Virus record (IMG/VR): IMGVR_UViG_3300035670_000424
Location: 1 to 44,014 of that record
Strand: one strand, 5' to 3'
Source: a virus
Length of the DNA stretch: 44,014 nt
Positions within the stretch are counted from its first letter, which is position 1. Each line of letters begins with the position of its first letter. A program made the position numbers and the translations under genes. The notes under the pieces were generated by a model, which saw nothing but the letters and a program-made list of their open reading frames with translations, ran no database searches and was not told the DNA's origin. Of the stretch, positions 1 through 9,300 are shown in pieces.

Positions 1-127
1 CAGCGGTGGACCTTGAAGAGGACAGGAGCCAACAGCTTGTTGAACATGCCGTCACCGAAGTTGGGTTCAACGATGATCTTGTTGACCTCGTACTTCTTGG
101 CGATGACGCTCAGCCCCTCCAGAGTGG
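1..127. repeat. 127-bp exact terminal repeat, copy 1
   Basis: These bases are identical to the last 127 bases of the window. The overlap lies inside the terminase large-subunit gene and keeps its frame. An exact 127-base overlap is typical of a circular contig from an assembler using a k-mer of 127, so this is most likely an assembly overlap and not the true phage terminal redundancy. Confidence 0.95.
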
Positions 128-1283
128 CATTATCGTAACCACCGGGAAGACCCCCTGCATCGAGGAGGAAGAGACGAGAGTGGAGGTGGGCGACAACAGC
201 ATAGGAAGTCTCATCACCACCGCGACCTGAAGGGTCAACAGCCATGACGATACCTTGGTATGCAGCCCAATCATTGGAGATGAAGAAGGGTCTGTGATAG
301 CGGTCTCCTGACATACCTACGTTGGGGATGTCACCGATAACGAGATCAGGCGAGGAACCCCATGCGAGATCGACAGGGGCCTTCCTGAGATCGGTGTCCA
401 TGACCACAAGGTCACGGAGTTTGAGTGGATAGCGATCTTCGTCACTGAGGCTGGTATCCAGCATGAACTGAAGATTGAAGCCAGAGCGGCCATAGGAAGC
501 CTCACGCTCAATCAGGTCAGCATCAGAGAACCTCAGCTTGTCAGTCGGTCCACCCTCGATGTCAGGATACTGATCCAGCATCTCAGCAATGAGGGGTGAG
601 AGGAACGAGCCATACTTCTCCCTCTGCTTCGCATTGGGGAACCTGGCGGGCCAGATGCGGACATCGAAGCCACGGTTGGGAAGCTCGTTGTAGATCGACT
701 GTTCAGTCTGAGGAGTACCGAGATAGGTGATGGTCGTGTCTTCACCCGGAGACAGAATGGCGTCGAACTCCTTGATCTGCTCCTTCAGCTTGTCTCGCTT
801 GGCCTGAGTGTCGGAGTTGTTAGGAACCTCAATGTCATCAGCGATGATGTCGTGAGCACGTGAGCCAGCAAGCTGACTTGTGATGCCGAGAGACTTGACA
901 CTAGGTGCATGTGAAGCACTGCTAGGTCCAACATCGAAGGACACCTTGGAGAAGCGTTGATCATCTTTCGGCCTCAGGTGGGACAGGATCGGCATCTCAT
1001 GGATCAGCCGAAGGGTGAAGGTGGAGAAGTCATCGGCACGTTGCTTGGACGCGGAGATGACGAGAAGCTTACGATCAGGGTTACAGTACAGACGCCAGCA
1101 CACGAAGGCTGAGGTCACCCACGACTTACCCACACCACGGAACGCCTCGATCACTCGACGGCGGGGTCCATGCTGGAGGTAGTGGGCCAGATCATACTGG
1201 ACGGGGGTGGGGTCAGGGAGGTTGAGATGCTTCCACGTTACATACAAGAAGTTGCGGAAGTCCTCCTTGAGCGGGTCACTCAT
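1..1283 (-). CDS. terL: Terminase large subunit, N-terminal part (gene crosses the window join)
   Basis: This is the ATP-driven DNA packaging motor and headful or terminus-cutting nuclease, T7 gp19 family. The ATG at 1283 overlaps the stop of the HNH gene. Reading through the circular join to 43473 gives 565 residues, close to T7 gp19 (586). The ATPase has a Walker A, FRGVGKS, at residues 48-54 and an acidic Walker B segment, DIIADDIE, at 145-152. The nuclease domain begins with VDPSGRGGDE, with D350 as a metal ligand, and its last acidic motif (KDDRID) lies in the part encoded at the other end of the window. Placement after the small terminase and the tail genes matches T7. Assignment is secure; only the split is an artefact. 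Confidence 0.96.
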   Translation of the reverse strand, partial: MSDPLKEDFRNFLYVTWKHLNLPDPTPVQYDLAHYLQHGPRRRVIEAFRGVGKSWVTSAFVCWRLYCNPDRKLLVISASKQRADDFSTFTLRLIHEMPILSHLRPKDDQRFSKVSFDVGPSSASHAPSVKSLGITSQLAGSRAHDIIADDIEVPNNSDTQAKRDKLKEQIKEFDAILSPGEDTTITYLGTPQTEQSIYNELPNRGFDVRIWPARFPNAKQREKYGSFLSPLIAEMLDQYPDIEGGPTDKLRFSDADLIEREASYGRSGFNLQFMLDTSLSDEDRYPLKLRDLVVMDTDLRKAPVDLAWGSSPDLVIGDIPNVGMSGDRYHRPFFISNDWAAYQGIVMAVDPSGRGGDETSYAVVAHLHSRLFLLDAGGLPGGYDNATLEGLSVIAKKYEVNKIIVEPNFGDGMFNKLLAPVLFKVHR

Positions 1284-1659
1284 CGATCACTGTCCGTTCG
1301 TCAGCGACAAGTGTGAGGAACTCAAGCTGTCGCCTGACCTCGTTCTTGTCCTTCATGGTTTGGATGATGGAGGTCCGCATCGAGGGACCCAGTTCTTCGA
1401 TCTCCTCGTCAGACCAATCAGGTTGCTGGAGGAGCTTCTTGTATCGGCGCTCATAGGTACCGAGAAGGTAGGCGGCGCGGGAGGGGATGGAGAAGTACAG
1501 ACGGTCACCAAGCAGCACGTTGCACTCCCCGCAGCATGGGACGGTTGTTCCCTGCTTGAAGTGCTTCTTGCTGCCTAACCTGTTCTGGTTGTAACTGGCC
1601 GGGACTACATGGTCACGGTTGTTCCCATCCCATGCACCACAGTATGTGCAGTTGGGCAT
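1276..1659 (-). CDS. HNH endonuclease-like protein next to terminase
   Basis: This 127-residue protein has a compact HNH/zinc-finger core near the N-terminus: CTYC at residues 4-7, DHVVP near 17-21, and a second CxxCN pair (CGEC followed by N) near 43-47. The remaining 80 residues are charged and helical. HNH proteins beside terminases are known in other tailed phages to help terminase cut DNA; that role here is inferred from position. It overlaps the terminase start by 8 bases, so translation is probably coupled. T7 itself has the Rz-type spanin gene 18.5 near this position. A free-standing homing-type nuclease is the alternative. Confidence 0.8.
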   Translation of the reverse strand: MPNCTYCGAWDGNNRDHVVPASYNQNRLGSKKHFKQGTTVPCCGECNVLLGDRLYFSIPSRAAYLLGTYERRYKKLLQQPDWSDEEIEELGPSMRTSIIQTMKDKNEVRRQLEFLTLVADERTVIDE

Positions 1660-1759
1660 TGTCTCTCTTGTGGGAGCGATTGGGCGTAGAAGGTCGATTG
1701 CTGGGCCTCAGAGGGGTCGCCAGCGGCAAACTATATTCGCCTTGATAGATTTCCTTCGG

Positions 1760-1801
1760 AAGGGGAGACGGGCCTCTACGGCCTTCTAATCGCCTCCCCT
1801 T
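1760..1801 (-). terminator. Nested hairpin between the 93-aa gene and the HNH gene
   Basis: The arms AAGGGGAG (1760-1767) and CTCCCCTT (1794-1801) pair perfectly and enclose a second hairpin, GGCC-TCTAC-GGCC (1771-1783). No uridine run follows in the direction of transcription, so this may be an RNA-processing or stability element instead of a true terminator. Confidence 0.5.
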
Positions 1802-1815
1802 TCCCTAGGGTTAAC

Positions 1816-2097
1816 TTAGGCCGAGATACGGACCTTGCAGGAGCCGGGGTTGGCTTCACCGGAGATCGAGCAACGGACCTGACCGTTGGCGTTGATCACA
1901 TCCGACTTGGACCCAATCTTGCCACTGTCGGTGGCCGTGAAGGTGGTCGCGGGGTCCCACCCGTTGTTCGCAGCGTTGCGAGGTTCGACCGACACAGTAC
2001 CCACGGTGAGGCCAGTGACGGTGATCTTGTAGGTCCCTGCCGGGAGAACCTTGATTACGTTCTCCTCAAGCGGGAGAATGAACGATACTTGCTTCAT
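1816..2097 (-). CDS. Unknown 93-aa beta-rich protein
   Basis: The family is not recognised. The protein is 93 residues, without a signal peptide or membrane segment. Its pattern of short hydrophobic stretches, glycine and threonine (for example AGTYKITVTG near residue 20) suggests a small beta-sandwich, as in head-decoration or tail accessory proteins. There are two cysteines near the C-terminus. The start ATG overlaps the small terminase stop by one base, so the two are co-translated. It lies between the two terminase genes, where T7 has its spanin gene, but it has no membrane anchor and so is unlikely to be one. Confidence 0.75.
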   Translation of the reverse strand: MKQVSFILPLEENVIKVLPAGTYKITVTGLTVGTVSVEPRNAANNGWDPATTFTATDSGKIGSKSDVINANGQVRCSISGEANPGSCKVRISA

Positions 2098-2348
2098 TAG
2101 TGACGGGCCTCCTTAGCCGCATCTTTGGGGAACGGGAGCTTGTCGATCAGCCTGTTCGCAGGGTTGGTCTCGACAGGGCCACCGCCCACGTTGTTGTCTT
2201 TGAGGAACTGGCGGATGACGTTGAGGGTTGCGGCGTCAGGAGACACCTTCACCACATCATCGCCAGCCACAACAGTCTTGCCCTCAGTGAGCATCTTCTC
2301 CATCTCGTCAACGAGAAGGTTGTAGATGTCCTTGAGCTTGTTAGTCAT
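2097..2348 (-). CDS. terS: Probable terminase small subunit (gp18-like)
   Basis: The small terminase recognises phage DNA and loads the large subunit. The 83-residue protein is close to T7 gp18 (89). It has an N-terminal amphipathic helix (MTNKLKDIYNLLVDEMEKML) and a central helix around SPDAATLNVIRQFLKDN, the pattern common in small terminases of T7-like phages. The chosen ATG at 2348 overlaps the previous stop in a TAATG arrangement. The call rests on size, helix pattern and position after the fibre and before the large terminase; no catalytic motif exists to confirm it. Confidence 0.72.
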   Translation of the reverse strand: MTNKLKDIYNLLVDEMEKMLTEGKTVVAGDDVVKVSPDAATLNVIRQFLKDNNVGGGPVETNPANRLIDKLPFPKDAAKEARH

Positions 2349-2620
2349 TAGGGTGTCTTCCAGTGTATGTGGGAGATGAGCCAAGATACGAAGTGAGGGA
2401 TGGCAAAACTGACTGCCATGATCACACCTCCCACATAGGCCACCTTCTTGTTCAAATCGTCTTTGAACTTGTTGAGTGTTATGATGTCTTTCCTCAACTC
2501 AACAATCTCATCAACACACTTTGGTGACTGCGGGAGATTGTTCATGTTGTTTATGAGGAACTTCTGGTTCTCTTCGATGCGGGCCACCCGCTCGATGAGT
2601 TCAACTTGCCACTGTTCCAT
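2348..2620 (-). CDS. Coiled-coil protein with one C-terminal membrane segment (holin candidate)
   Basis: This 90-residue protein has a long N-terminal coiled coil (residues 1-58, heptads of I, L and V) followed by one membrane segment around VAYVGGVIMAVSFAIPHFV and a short tail. This layout resembles XhlA-like cell-surface or holin-associated proteins. The gene sits between the fibre and the small terminase, the slot held in T7 by the class II holin gene 17.5, which supports a role in lysis. A second holin candidate lies near the endolysin at 19.1 kb, so which one acts as holin is open. Confidence 0.65.
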   Translation of the reverse strand: MEQWQVELIERVARIEENQKFLINNMNNLPQSPKCVDEIVELRKDIITLNKFKDDLNKKVAYVGGVIMAVSFAIPHFVSWLISHIHWKTP

Positions 2621-2880
2621 TACTCACCGGGAGCCTGGGGTTCAGGTTCGGCAGGAGCAACAGGATCAACAAGCTTGCTCATGGTGACCTGACCGTTAGT
2701 AAGCTCCACCATCAGGGCATCGCGCTGTTGCGTAAGCTGAGTGATCTGGGCGTTGATAGCGTTAAGCTGAGCTTCAAGGGAAGACACAGCGAATGTCATT
2801 CGTCCAGCCAGCACAATCAACTCAGGTTCGGTAACACCAAGCTGTGTCATCACAGCAAGTAGTTCTGGTTTGAGGTTCAT
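2620..2880 (-). CDS. Small coiled-coil protein, unknown
   Basis: This 86-residue protein is not a recognised family. The middle (about residues 30-60) is a regular coiled coil (LEAQLNAINAQITQLTQQRD), and the C-terminus is proline and glutamate rich (VAPAEPEPQAPGE). It overlaps the next gene by one base and follows the secreted protein with no gap, so it belongs to the tail-fibre operon. It may be a trimeric fibre accessory or chaperone-like protein, but that is only a guess from context. Confidence 0.75.
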   Translation of the reverse strand: MNLKPELLAVMTQLGVTEPELIVLAGRMTFAVSSLEAQLNAINAQITQLTQQRDALMVELTNGQVTMSKLVDPVAPAEPEPQAPGE

Positions 2881-3687
2881 TTATATAGCCCTTGAGAAAG
2901 ATGCAGCCAGCATACGGTCATCGTTGGATGAGCCGAAGTTGGCCGTGATGGTTCGTGCGGCGGCAGCAGCCGTTATATCTGAGCCAGAGCTGAACGTGTT
3001 ATTGTTACCACTCTCAAACGAGACATCGTAGTCTTCAGTAACACCTGTCCAAGTGACGCTGGTATTACCGTTAGTGTAAGCAATGGCAACATGCGCCCCG
3101 TCTGCACCGACATTCAGACTCCCTGATGGATCAGTAGAGTCGATGCTGAGCGTGTCGAGCGGTGTGATGGACGATAGTGATCCCGTCAGCGCCCATACGG
3201 ACACGGCGTTTCTCTGTGAACCGCCAGACAAGGTGATCACAATGTCAGCAGTGGTTCCAGAGGTAACAGGGGCATTTGTGATGAACAGCGCCAGATGGTT
3301 GAGCGTTGCCTGATGCACGAGGCGGGTGGTAGCTGCGCCACCCACTGTACAGGTATTGAACGTCCTGTTACCACCTTCACGACCAGCGGTGCCGACGATG
3401 ATGTACCTGTCAGCACTCGCAGTCCCGATACTCGCACCTGAGTAGGTGTAGGTTGATGAGTTGGTAGTGCTGTTGCTGTTGAACGTGTTGGTGATTGCAA
3501 GAGGGACTAGTGCGTTCTTCCTTGGTAACATCCCCATCGTCAAGGGCATCGCCAGTAGGTGTTTAGAGAACTCTATGTTCTCAGGCTTGATGATCGAAGG
3601 CTTGGGCGGGAGATATAACTCCCCCGCCTGTGCCGGAATGATCAAGCCACTTGCGACAGTAGCCGCGAGTAGAGCTTTCTTGATCAT
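2881..3687 (-). CDS. Secreted beta-rich protein after the tail fibre
   Basis: The start at 3687 overlaps the fibre stop (TAATG), giving 268 residues. The N-terminus is a classic Sec signal peptide: MIKKALLAATVASGLIIPAQA, with a basic n-region, a hydrophobic core and an AQA cleavage site near residue 22. The mature part is rich in Ser, Thr, Gly and Asn and lacks long helices, as in receptor-binding or cell-surface beta domains. It could be a virion protein, a periplasmic or surface protein changing the infected cell, or a lysogenic conversion factor. A longer reading upstream would lie inside the fibre gene and lose the signal peptide, so it is rejected. Confidence 0.8.
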   Translation of the reverse strand: MIKKALLAATVASGLIIPAQAGELYLPPKPSIIKPENIEFSKHLLAMPLTMGMLPRKNALVPLAITNTFNSNSTTNSSTYTYSGASIGTASADRYIIVGTAGREGGNRTFNTCTVGGAATTRLVHQATLNHLALFITNAPVTSGTTADIVITLSGGSQRNAVSVWALTGSLSSITPLDTLSIDSTDPSGSLNVGADGAHVAIAYTNGNTSVTWTGVTEDYDVSFESGNNNTFSSGSDITAAAAARTITANFGSSNDDRMLAASFSRAI

Positions 3688-6287
3688 TAGGTAGTAATGT
3701 CTCCGATGAGGACCCACTCGTCCGTACCAATCTTCAACAGAGTGGCACCAGAGTACTGTCCAGTGAGTTTGAGCTTTGAACCGGAAGACCGGATGGTGAC
3801 ACTAGCGCCACCCACAGTGACCTGACCAGCACCCATCTGGATGATGTCGATGCGGGTATCCAACGGGAACGCAACGGATGCGTTGGTCGGAATGGTCAGC
3901 GTGATTGCAGAGGCATTGTTAAGGCGCACTGCCTTACCAGCATCAGCAAGCACCAGCGTGTAGGTCGTACCACTCTGAGCGTTGGCCGGGACAGTACGAA
4001 CAGTGGCAGCTACATTTCCTGTAGTTGCAATCTGAGTTGTATCAGTCCAAGCAGAAGCCGTAGGAGCCGCTGGTGTTCCAGTGAACGTAGGAGATGCCAG
4101 AGGCGCACGGGAAGTGTCAGTCGGGTGAACGTGATCCTGCCGCGCAAAGCGCAGGGACGTACCAACAGCCACGGAACCATTCATCAACGGGTTGGCTGAG
4201 CCAGCCTGTGCAACAAAGAAGGCAGTTGTAGCAAGCTGGGTAGTATTGGTATCCGCTGCGGCTGTAGGAGCCGTAGGAGTACCAGTAAGGGCCGGGGATG
4301 CTAGGTTAGCCTTGGCATTCAACGCATTCTGAAGGTCTGTCTGACTCGATAGAGTACCAGTGATGGAACCCCATGATGCACCGCTCTGAACATCAGCCGA
4401 CAACACACCGCCGCTGAGCGTCAGACGCGCACCGATAGACAACCATTCGAAGTTGTTGGTGCTATCGTTCCAGTAGACAAGACGGGTAGCATTCGGGTCC
4501 GTTAGCGCCGTCAGTTCGGTCAGTACAGCGTTGGCCGCTTGCTTACCATCGAGCGTTGTCTGGAGGTTGGTTACATCGCTAATCGCATGAGTGTGCGAGG
4601 ACGCAGCCTTACCATCGAGAGCAGTCTGGAGACCAGTGACATCCGAGATAGCGTGGGAATGCGAGGTAGACGCCTTACCGTCTAACTCAGTCTGGAGGTT
4701 GGTCACATCGTTGATCGAGTGACTGTGCGTCTCGGGAGGGAACGTAGTTGGCTTCGAAGTCACACCAGACCACGGAACGCTATCGGCAGTGTCAGCCGCA
4801 GCCACCTTACCGTCATCGTTCGGGTCATAGACGGACTTCACCATGTCACCCGCACCGGAACCAGCGGCACCCACGTTACCCGTTCTGGAGAACCAAAGGT
4901 ACACGGTGTCATCGTTACCGGGGAGCGTACCAGCAATATACGCAACAGGCACCTTGCGGTAGCCCGTCATGTTCGTCACGGCACCGTTCACTTGGAACAG
5001 GATGTAGTTGTTGAAGCCAGCGGGCTTGATGTGAAGCAGACCACGGTTAGCCGTAGTCGTGCTGTCATCCAAGCTGTCCAGCCAGTTCGTCATGCTGTTG
5101 GCTTCATCATCGAGGTCATCGACGTAAAGCTCAGTCACGGACGAGATTGTGCCGCTGTTGAACCTGATCTTACCATTACCGGGATCAGCGTCAGTGGTGG
5201 TCGTGGAGAAGACGTAGCGGATACCAGCGTCTCGTCCATCAACGCCAGCGTTACCCTGCGGTCCCTGTGCTCCTGTTGCACCCTGAGGACCTGTAGCGCC
5301 CTGAGGTCCGGTCTCACCTTGGATGCCTTGGATACCCTGCGGACCAGTGAGGTTGTCCCTCAGCGTCCACGTAGTCGCATCGGTCTTCTCATAGAGATCG
5401 CCGTTGCTATCATCGATGTACCAATCGGTCGCCTTACCGAGACCAGACGCGGGAACGCCAGTGCCGGAAGTGATCACCGAGCCTTGGATACCTTGGATAC
5501 CCTGAGGCCCCTGAGGACCTTCCGGTCCCTGTTCACCCTGCGGTCCCTGATCGCCTTGAATGCCTTGGATGCCCTGTGGACCAATAGGACCCTGTGGGCC
5601 GACTTCGCCCTGCGGACCAGTGATGTTACCTACGTTCGTCCACTGATTATCATTCCAGACGTAGAGCGCACCAGCAATCAGGTAGCCGTCACCATTGGTG
5701 TTACCGGAGGAGGGTAGCGATGGAACGTCTGCAACGGAGCCAAGGATGCGGACGCTTTCACCAGCGGGACCTTGGATGCCCTGCGGACCTTGAGCGCCAG
5801 TAGCGCCCTGCGGACCCGTGGCACCAGTAGCACCAGTGGGACCGATGATCGAGCGAAGGAACGTCCAGCTAGACGGCCCCTTGCGATACAGTCCACCAGC
5901 AGTCGTATCGATGTAGAAGTCACCCTCGATGCCCACAGAGGTAGACGGAGCGCCAGAACCAGTGTGCCAAGAGGGAGACCAATCCTCGCTCTCTTCGGCC
6001 AGATAAAGGGCCTGTCGGATGGCGAGGTTGAGATCGGTAGTCTGCCACCGAGCCTTCGGAGAGAAGTCCACCAGAGGGGTCGAAGGCGTCTGACGGCGAA
6101 AGAGGATTGCCTGTCCGTTCGACGGGGCAGAGTTGAATAGAATAGTGTTCTCGTTAGTCCACACGTAAGCCGTGGACAGCACGTTATTCAGATACACCTT
6201 CACATGCGATTGCTCGATGTAAGGGAAGGGTACGCTGAATGAAGTGGTACTACCGTTCCCGGTGTACCGTTCATAGCTGTTAGCCAT
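3687..6287 (-). CDS. Tail fibre protein with gp17-like N-terminus and collagen-like repeats
   Basis: This 866-residue fibre binds the host receptor. Residues 1-100 match the T7 gp17 tail-attachment domain (MANSYERYTGNG, then NGQAILFRRQTP and ARWQTTDLNLAIRQ). Three collagen-like Gly-X-Y blocks rich in GPQG and GIQG follow near residues 150-180, 225-272 and 315-355. Next come repeats of a HSHAISDVTGLQTALDGK type near 520-600, repeated TPTAPTA-type linkers, and a beta-rich C-terminal tip. A strong ribosome site (AAGGGAC) precedes the ATG. The collagen repeats probably form a trimeric stalk. The C-terminal tip should set host range. Confidence 0.93.
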   Translation of the reverse strand: MANSYERYTGNGSTTSFSVPFPYIEQSHVKVYLNNVLSTAYVWTNENTILFNSAPSNGQAILFRRQTPSTPLVDFSPKARWQTTDLNLAIRQALYLAEESEDWSPSWHTGSGAPSTSVGIEGDFYIDTTAGGLYRKGPSSWTFLRSIIGPTGATGATGPQGATGAQGPQGIQGPAGESVRILGSVADVPSLPSSGNTNGDGYLIAGALYVWNDNQWTNVGNITGPQGEVGPQGPIGPQGIQGIQGDQGPQGEQGPEGPQGPQGIQGIQGSVITSGTGVPASGLGKATDWYIDDSNGDLYEKTDATTWTLRDNLTGPQGIQGIQGETGPQGATGPQGATGAQGPQGNAGVDGRDAGIRYVFSTTTTDADPGNGKIRFNSGTISSVTELYVDDLDDEANSMTNWLDSLDDSTTTANRGLLHIKPAGFNNYILFQVNGAVTNMTGYRKVPVAYIAGTLPGNDDTVYLWFSRTGNVGAAGSGAGDMVKSVYDPNDDGKVAAADTADSVPWSGVTSKPTTFPPETHSHSINDVTNLQTELDGKASTSHSHAISDVTGLQTALDGKAASSHTHAISDVTNLQTTLDGKQAANAVLTELTALTDPNATRLVYWNDSTNNFEWLSIGARLTLSGGVLSADVQSGASWGSITGTLSSQTDLQNALNAKANLASPALTGTPTAPTAAADTNTTQLATTAFFVAQAGSANPLMNGSVAVGTSLRFARQDHVHPTDTSRAPLASPTFTGTPAAPTASAWTDTTQIATTGNVAATVRTVPANAQSGTTYTLVLADAGKAVRLNNASAITLTIPTNASVAFPLDTRIDIIQMGAGQVTVGGASVTIRSSGSKLKLTGQYSGATLLKIGTDEWVLIGDITT

Positions 6288-6299
6288 CGATGTCCCTTG

Positions 6300-6335
6300 A
6301 TGAAAGAGAAGGGAGGCCCCAAGCGCATAGCGCCT
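6300..6335 (-). terminator. Weak terminator candidate between internal core protein and fibre
   Basis: In the transcribed direction, a GGCGC-TAT-GCGC hairpin (about 6322-6334) is followed by GGGGCCTCCC and then a pyrimidine-rich stretch CTTCTCTTTC (6300-6311). The stem is short, so any effect is probably partial. Confidence 0.35.
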
Positions 6336-6347
6336 GAAGCCACCACG

Positions 6348-9300
6348 TTAGTTGTTCCTTGGTGCTCTCTCAGGTCTATCCTGAGTGAGAGCGCCAGTGA
6401 GTGCCATGAGAGGCAACCAGTTACCGAAGAGGGTCCTGACGATAGCCTTGACCTCCTGTCGTGAAATCTCCCGGTTCTCCGTAGCAGCAGCCTTCGCAGC
6501 CTGGATACCCTTCGACATGTTATCGAAGTAGGAGAAGATCGGAGCGCCCCACAGAGCGGACACCTGATCAGACGCGCGACCTTCAAGACGCGGAGCGCCT
6601 GTCATCGCAGCACCAGTGTCGTAGATCATCGGGAAGATCGAGGTGAAACCAGACCTGTTAAGACCAGCGGTCCCGAGGTTCTTGTAGTAGTCCCACGATC
6701 CCGGCTCACCGAGACGCTTCTTCATGTAGGCTTCCGGGTTGTCCTCACCGAGCGACAGGGTCTTGACATAGAGATACCAAGTACCAGCACCAGCCATAAG
6801 CTGGAGCATCCACTGTGCGAACTGTCTGCCGTCCATGTGGTTGATACCATACATGGTCTGCTTATTGTAAGCACCGAAGACGAAGCTGCGGAACTGCAAC
6901 ATGATCTTCGCGATAGGGTGCGACATGTACCGCGAGAGCGTACCAATCTCGTTCTGCTGAATTGCCCGAGAGGCCCACCGATCCAGCGCCGTGCGGAATG
7001 CACTGAGTGTTTCGGGGTCCCACTTTTCGAGGTTCAGTTCCTTGAGACGAGTAGCCTTGTCGGTCACACCGGAGTGACGGCGGAAGCTGTTCAGTATCCT
7101 GACGAGCTTGCGATCATCGAGACCCAAGGAGCGGAGACGCTTTGCATCGGCCCGCGTGAACAGTCCGTTGATGTCCTCCATCTTGAAGGCACCGCTGTCG
7201 ATCTTCTTCCCATACTTGGAAGCAAGGTCAGCAAAGTACTGTGCAGCGTTGAGCATGGCCCAGTTCTGCAAGACGTTGTCCACGTACTCCATACCGCTGA
7301 TCTTGGTGACCACAGCCTGTGCCTTCGCAAGTCCAGCATCGAACGCGCGTCCGACAGCCGAGGAGTTGGCTTCGGTTCCAAGCTGCGCCTCGTTGAGGAG
7401 GTAGCGCCTAGAACCAATCAGGACGTTGTTACCGCGACCAAGGAGGGTCTGAAGCTCACGCATGACCACATCGATTGGCACCGACTGGCCCGCATCATTG
7501 AGCATCCGGCGATAGGCAGGGATGGCACGGAATGCCGTCCTCAAGCTCGTACCGGACACGATGTTCACGAACTCTTGCGCCTGGTTGAGACCCATGTTCT
7601 GCATGAAGTTGATGAACGCCATGATACCAAGGCGGCGTCCAATCTTGGACATACGGGGGTTATCCCCACCACCCTTCTTCAGTTCGTTGTAGACATAGTC
7701 AAGGTCCTTCATCAGGTCCTCAACCTTCGCAGCCTTGTCAGGAGACTTGGCGAGTACCGACGAAGAGATCATGTCCTTCGCCTTCGCCCAATCAGCGTCA
7801 TCACGGATACCGTCAAACAGCATCTCCTGAGTACGCGGGTTGTAGAACTTCATCTTGGCGAATGCCAGAGTACCAGACATGTCGCGATTGTATCGCATGA
7901 CTTGAGCGTGGGCATTCTTCACGAAGAAGTCGCGGACAGAGAACTCTTCACCGCCTCGACTATCACGCTTGCCCTTGTAGTCGTTCTTGTACTTGATGAA
8001 CGTCTTCGTCTTGTAGCCCTCAAGGTCGAGAGCGCGAGACTGAACACGCGGAGTAGCAGCACCACCCTGATCCTTGCGGAAGACGTTAAGCTGCATGAAC
8101 TGGTCGATCAGCTTCTCATCACGGACACCAAGGTCATCACGAATGAAGGCAAGAAGCTGGTCCTTGTCGAGACTAGCGACAACCTTCTGGAACGGGTCTT
8201 GGATGTTGAGCGCGGCTCGAGAGATGTTCTTGAGGTAGCCTTCGGACAGAGTGGTCAGAAGCTCATCACTGGCCTCAGGGAGCTTGCGCTTCCACTCGTT
8301 GAAGATCGCTGATTTGATGTCATCAAAGGCGAACTTCTCATTGATCTCCATCCACGCCTGATCATCCCTGTAGTAGGGAAGATAGTTCGGACGGGCTTCC
8401 TCAGGCATACCCTTGATGCCAGCACGGACACCTTCCTCGCGGAACGTGTTCATCACCTTAGCGGCCTTGTCACCAACGACCTTCACCTCAGGATCGAATG
8501 CAGCCTTCTTGATCGGGTCTGTCTCTTCGACGTACTCATTCACCAGCCGGAAGAACTCGTTGACCTCAGTGTCATCAACACGAAGTCTGTTCTTCACGCG
8601 AGACCATCCGCTCAGATTACGCTTCGCCCACTTCTCATACTGAGGAAACGCTGTGGTTTCCCAATCGGTACGGGTGGCGTTGTACATCTGATTGAAGCGA
8701 TCCACGACAGTGATGTCCACCGTCTCTCCATTCCTCGCACCGCGCGGATCAGGGATGATCTGACGGGTGAAGGCGAACGCTGCGCCACCAATGTCTTCCG
8801 ACTTGGTGACAGGATCAGCGATCCGGCCAAACGGCTTGGAGGTCACGTTGCCAACCTTACGGCCAAGACTTGCATCCTCAGCGCCGACCATGTCTTCGAA
8901 ATCGAAGTCAGCGTCACTGGGCAGCACGTTCTCAGCCATCGAGGTCTGCGGGTTAGCAGCGGCACCAGCACTGCCACGGCGCTCCGCGTCAGCTATGGTC
9001 TTGTTCCCCATCTCCACCAGTTCACGATTGATGGCAGCGTCCACCGGGGAGTTACCACGGGCGAAGTAACCGAGCGCACCACCAACGACCATACCAGCGC
9101 CGAGAGCGATGGCATAATCGGAGACGCCACGCTCACGCGGATCGACGGCATCTAGCGCAGCTTCAGCGGCCACGTTACCGAGACCAGCGCCGAAAGCGCC
9201 ACGGATCGTGCGGCCCACGCGGGTGGCCTTGGTTGCGAGAATGAAGGGAGCCAGAGCTTCACCGCCGAAGGCAGCGACAGCCGTGGCAGGGTCCAGCGTT

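Noticed and set aside
4719-5717. 332-codon open frame on the plus strand, opposite the tail fibre
   Set aside because: It mirrors the codon pattern of the minus-strand fibre gene with its repeats, has no ribosome site or recognisable domain, and all real genes are on the minus strand.
6837-8312. 491-codon open frame on the plus strand, opposite the gp16-like gene
   Set aside because: Shadow of the long minus-strand coding region; composition rich in Leu, Val, Arg and His, without domain-like order.
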